A stretch of 64,000 nt of DNA from Streptomyces pyxinae (GTDB lineage Bacteria; Actinomycetota; Actinomycetes; Streptomycetales; Streptomycetaceae), in the NCBI RefSeq assembly GCF_024756275.1, contig NZ_JANUGQ010000008.1:1-64000 (forward strand), read 5' to 3'. A program made the translations under genes and the position numbers. The number at the start of each line of letters is the position of its first letter. Within the stretch, counting starts at the first letter, position 1. Below, one piece after another: positions 61,293 through 64,000 of the stretch. The notes beneath the pieces are model-generated. The model was not told the origin of the DNA and did no database searches. It saw only the letters and a list, made by a program, of their open reading frames with translations.

Positions 61293-62875
61293 TGAGCGGC
61301 GCCCTCTGGCTCAGGGAGCCGGCGGCGGACCGGTCCGCCACCCCGCTGCCCGCCCTGCCCCGGCCCAGGACCCGGCCGGGCTGGGCGGCCACCGACCCGG
61401 TCGACGAGCTGGCCGACCGGCTGGAAGAGGTGATAGCCACCGCCGTCCACCCCGACGAGATAGCCGCCGTGCTGGAGTCGGACGGCATGTCGGACGATCA
61501 CATACGGCTCACCTACGGCCGGGAGGACTCCTTCGCGCTCGCCGAGGAGCTGTACGGGCGGGTGCCCCGCCGTTTCCCCGAGCCGGAGCCGCGCCCGGCC
61601 GGACCGCCGGGCACCGGACTGCTCGCCTGTCTGCTGCGCGGTCTGGTCTTCGCCCTGCCCGGCCTCGGCTATGTCCTGGGCGCCCCGCTGCTCGCCGCCC
61701 CGCCGGGTGCCTCGCCGGGCGCGGCCGGGGCGGCCGGTGCGGTCGCCGGAGCGGTCCCGCTGCTCGCGGGCGCGCTGGCCGGCTGGGTCTGGAACCAGGC
61801 CCTCTCGCACCGCGCCCACGCCTGGCTGAGCCTCGGTGACCGCCCCGCCGCCGCCCGCGCCCTGCGGCTCGGCGCCCCGGCCGGCGCCCTGTTCGGCGCG
61901 GCCGTGGCGGCGGGGGGAGCGGTGATGGTGCCGGGGCCCGCCGTGTGGGCCGGGGCCTGGTTCGCGGCCGGTCAGGCGGTGTATCTGGCCGCCGCCACCG
62001 TGCTGCTGGTGCTCGGCCGGGACCGGGCGCTGCTCGCCGCCCTGGCCCCGCCGGCCGCCGGGGCCGCCGTCGCCGCCGCGACCGGGCTGCCGGCCGCCGC
62101 CCGGATCGCCCTGCTGCTGGCCTCGGTGGCCGCCGCGACCGTACTGGCCGCCCGCGCGGTGCTGCCCGGCCCGGCCGGCCGGGCACCCGGTGCGGGCCGG
62201 TCCCGCCGGTCCGGGCGCCCCGGGAGCCCCGACCGGTCCGGCGGCCCCGGCCGGTCCGGCGGCCCCGGCCGGTCCGGCCGGTCGGCGCCCCGGCTCGCGG
62301 CCTCGGTGCCGTACGGGCTCTTCGGCCTGGGCACCGGCGCCCTGGTGCTCTGGGCGGCGGTCGGCGAGCCGCTCCCCGGCGGCTCCGGTACGGCCCTGGC
62401 CGCCCCCGCCGCCGTGGCGCTCACCCTCTCCATGGGCCCGGCCGAATGGCTGCTGCACCGCTTCCGGAGCGACAGCGGGGCCGGGCTGCGGGCGAGCACC
62501 AGCACCGGAGCCTTCCGCCGCGCCACCGCCGCCGCCCTGGTCCGCTGTCTCACCGGCTACCTGGGGCTGTTGCTGGGCCTGGCCGTCACCGGCTCCCTGC
62601 TCTGGCCCGGCGCCCCCGACCTCGACGGCCGCCGGCTCGGCGCCCTGCTGCTGCTCGGGACGGTGCTCTGGACCGGGCTGCTGCTCCAGTCCTTCGGGGC
62701 GGTGACCGCCGCCGCGCTGATCTGTGCGACGGCGGCCGGGGTACGGACGGCGGCGTACGCGACCGGGGCGGGCCACCCGGAGACGGTGGGACTGCTCACC
62801 ACCGGGGCGGCGGCCCTGACCCTGGCCGTGCTGAGCTGTCTGCTGCTGGGCCGGGTGACCACCCACCGCCACTGA
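61292..62875 (+). CDS. Multi-pass membrane protein, possible PelG-like export partner
   Basis: 527 aa. Residues 35-100 are soluble, with VDELADRLEEVIATAVHPDE and SDDHIRLTYGREDSFALAEE, a helical module I have seen in other actinobacterial membrane proteins. Some ten to twelve hydrophobic helices follow, split by a disordered loop of RSGGPGRSG repeats (about 310-330). It starts on the stop codon of the PelF-like gene, so the two are tightly coupled. PelF normally works with the membrane protein PelG; sequence similarity to PelG is not visible by eye, so this role is inferred. Confidence 0.75.
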   Translation: MSGALWLREPAADRSATPLPALPRPRTRPGWAATDPVDELADRLEEVIATAVHPDEIAAVLESDGMSDDHIRLTYGREDSFALAEELYGRVPRRFPEPEPRPAGPPGTGLLACLLRGLVFALPGLGYVLGAPLLAAPPGASPGAAGAAGAVAGAVPLLAGALAGWVWNQALSHRAHAWLSLGDRPAAARALRLGAPAGALFGAAVAAGGAVMVPGPAVWAGAWFAAGQAVYLAAATVLLVLGRDRALLAALAPPAAGAAVAAATGLPAAARIALLLASVAAATVLAARAVLPGPAGRAPGAGRSRRSGRPGSPDRSGGPGRSGGPGRSGRSAPRLAASVPYGLFGLGTGALVLWAAVGEPLPGGSGTALAAPAAVALTLSMGPAEWLLHRFRSDSGAGLRASTSTGAFRRATAAALVRCLTGYLGLLLGLAVTGSLLWPGAPDLDGRRLGALLLLGTVLWTGLLLQSFGAVTAAALICATAAGVRTAAYATGAGHPETVGLLTTGAAALTLAVLSCLLLGRVTTHRH

Positions 62876-63026
62876 GCACCCGGCCCCGGGGCGGACCGAG
62901 CGCCCGCCCCGTCGTGCGCCCCGGCCCCGGGCCCCGGGGGCGACGGCACCGCCCGTCCGCGCCCGGGCCGACCCGTACGGAAGAATCGCGACAGCCCCCC
63001 GCCGACGACCGCCTGAGAGAACGACC

Positions 63027-63656
63027 GTGCACCCACCGGCGTCCCGCCATCTGCTCGTGCCCTACTACGAACACCCCGCCCTCCGTCCCGCCGAGTGGGA
63101 CGCCCTGGTCGCCGCCGCGCCCCGGCTGTACGGGGTGGTGGTCAACCCCGCCAGTGGCGCGGGCGAGGCGCCCGACCCGGCGTTCGCCGAGGCGGCCCGG
63201 CGGCTGCGGGAGGCCGGGGTGCCGGTCCTCGGGTACGCCGACACCGACTACGGGCGCCGCCCGCACGCCGCCGTCGTCCGCGACCTGACCCGGCACCGGG
63301 ACTGGTACGGCGCCGACGGGGCCTTCCTCGACCAGGTGCCGACCGGGCCCGAACACGCGCCGCACTACGAGCGGTTGCGGGTGGCCGCCCGGGCGGCCGG
63401 CGCCGGGACGCTGGTGCTCAACCACGGGGCGCCGCCGCATCCGGTGTACGACGCCCTGGGCGATCTGCTGGTCACCTTCGAAGGGCCCTGGTCCGTCTAC
63501 CGGACCGCCCGCCCGCCGGCCGCCCGCCACCACTGCCACCTGGTGTACGACGCCCCGCCCGGCGCCCGGCCCGCCAGCCGGGTGCACTGCGCGGTGCCCG
63601 GCGGCGGCGCGCACCCCTGGGCCGCCCTGCCGCACGGTCTGGAGGCCGCCCGATGA
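63027..63656 (+). CDS. Spherulin-4 family protein (Sph3/GH135-like)
   Basis: 209 aa. VPYYEHPALRPAEWDALVAA, YGVVVNPASGAGEAPDP, VPVLGYADTDYGRRPHAAV and GADGAFLDQVPTG follow the spherulin-4 pattern; the last holds acidic residues at the expected catalytic place. Sph3 of Aspergillus is the founding GH135 and cleaves galactosaminogalactan. No signal peptide is evident from the GTG at 63027, so it may act inside or be exported otherwise. It overlaps the next gene by 4 bases (ATGA). Confidence 0.87.
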   Translation: MHPPASRHLLVPYYEHPALRPAEWDALVAAAPRLYGVVVNPASGAGEAPDPAFAEAARRLREAGVPVLGYADTDYGRRPHAAVVRDLTRHRDWYGADGAFLDQVPTGPEHAPHYERLRVAARAAGAGTLVLNHGAPPHPVYDALGDLLVTFEGPWSVYRTARPPAARHHCHLVYDAPPGARPASRVHCAVPGGGAHPWAALPHGLEAAR

Positions 63657-64000
63657 CCCGCCCCGGAGGCATCCGCCCGGCCGGCACCCGTCCCGGCCGC
63701 CGGTCCCGCCCGGCCGCCGCCCTGGTCCCGCTGCTCCTGCTTCTGCTGCTCGCCGGCTGCGCGCACGCCCCGGACGACCCGGCGCCCCACGCGGAACGCT
63801 GGCTGCCGAAGCCCGGGGTGGCCTGGCAGTGGCAGCTCAGCGGGCGGCTCGACCCGGCGGTGGATGTATCGGTGTACGACATCGACGGCTTCGACCAGTC
63901 CGCCGAGGCCGTCGCCGATCTGCACCGGCGCGGCCGCAAGGTGATCTGCTACCTCTCCACCGGCGCCTGGGAGGACTGGCGGCCGGACGCGGAGAAGTTC
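63653..64000 (+). CDS. GH114 endo-alpha-1,4-polygalactosaminidase lipoprotein (3' end outside window)
   Basis: First 116 codons. A basic N-terminus and Leu-rich helix end in a lipobox (LLLLAGC), so the enzyme should be anchored outside the cell membrane. VAWQWQLSGRLDPAVDVSVY, DIDGFDQSAEAVADLH and GRKVICYLSTGAWEDWRPD are the start of the GH114 barrel, as in Ega3 and bacterial polygalactosaminidases. Substrate: alpha-1,4-linked galactosamine polymers. Co-transcribed with the Sph3-like gene. Confidence 0.92.
   Translation, partial: MTRPGGIRPAGTRPGRRSRPAAALVPLLLLLLLAGCAHAPDDPAPHAERWLPKPGVAWQWQLSGRLDPAVDVSVYDIDGFDQSAEAVADLHRRGRKVICYLSTGAWEDWRPDAEKF

Overview
This window is high-GC actinobacterial chromosome, almost certainly from Streptomyces or a close relative. 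The evidence is strong G/C bias at third codon positions, long antisense shadow frames over every gene, GTG starts, many leaderless promoters, a eukaryote-type glutamine synthetase (GlnII) beside a bacterial GlnA, GlnR-type boxes, and a gene order (pullulanase - glnII - glnA - lipA/lipB - aceE - sucB - lpd - pepA) that, from memory, matches the core region of S. coelicolor. No tRNA, rRNA, CRISPR array or intact insertion sequence was seen.

Layout. 1-12 kb: the 3' part of a secreted two-catalytic-domain pullulanase, a TetR regulator divergent from a small membrane protein, a sigma-like/membrane hybrid protein, and a Tat-exported GH89 alpha-N-acetylglucosaminidase. 12-18 kb: a lipoprotein, a DUF1996 surface protein, an epimerase, and a His/Met-rich membrane protein with a PepSY-TM protein. 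19-22 kb: metY-metX. 22-32 kb: nitrogen assimilation (receiver-less winged-helix regulator, glnII, glnA), interrupted at 28.3-30.5 kb by an accessory patch. That patch holds a toxin-antitoxin operon, an HNH nuclease and a tyrosine-recombinase remnant, flanked by short duplications of the 3' ends of the neighbouring usp gene and of glnA. 32-36 kb: RDD, DUF4191, a small protein, lipA and lipB. 37-46 kb: an NsdA-like regulator, PRC-barrel protein, FAD oxidoreductase, TIGR01777 epimerase, GNAT, DUF4240, SDR and WYL regulator. 46-57 kb: aceE, a GntR regulator, sucB-type E2, lpd and pepA.

LipA and LipB make the lipoyl cofactor used by the E2 protein at 51.4 kb, which works with AceE and Lpd. The window therefore encodes most of a pyruvate (and probably shared 2-oxoglutarate) dehydrogenase complex together with its cofactor maturation.

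The most striking part is the right end (57.2-64 kb). It has an Agd3-like deacetylase, a PelF-type glycosyltransferase, a multi-pass membrane protein, a spherulin-4/Sph3-like (GH135-type) hydrolase and an Ega3-like GH114 endo-alpha-1,4-polygalactosaminidase lipoprotein. This set parallels the fungal galactosaminogalactan cluster and the bacterial Pel machinery, and looks like an actinobacterial galactosamine-rich exopolysaccharide system. It runs off the window edge.
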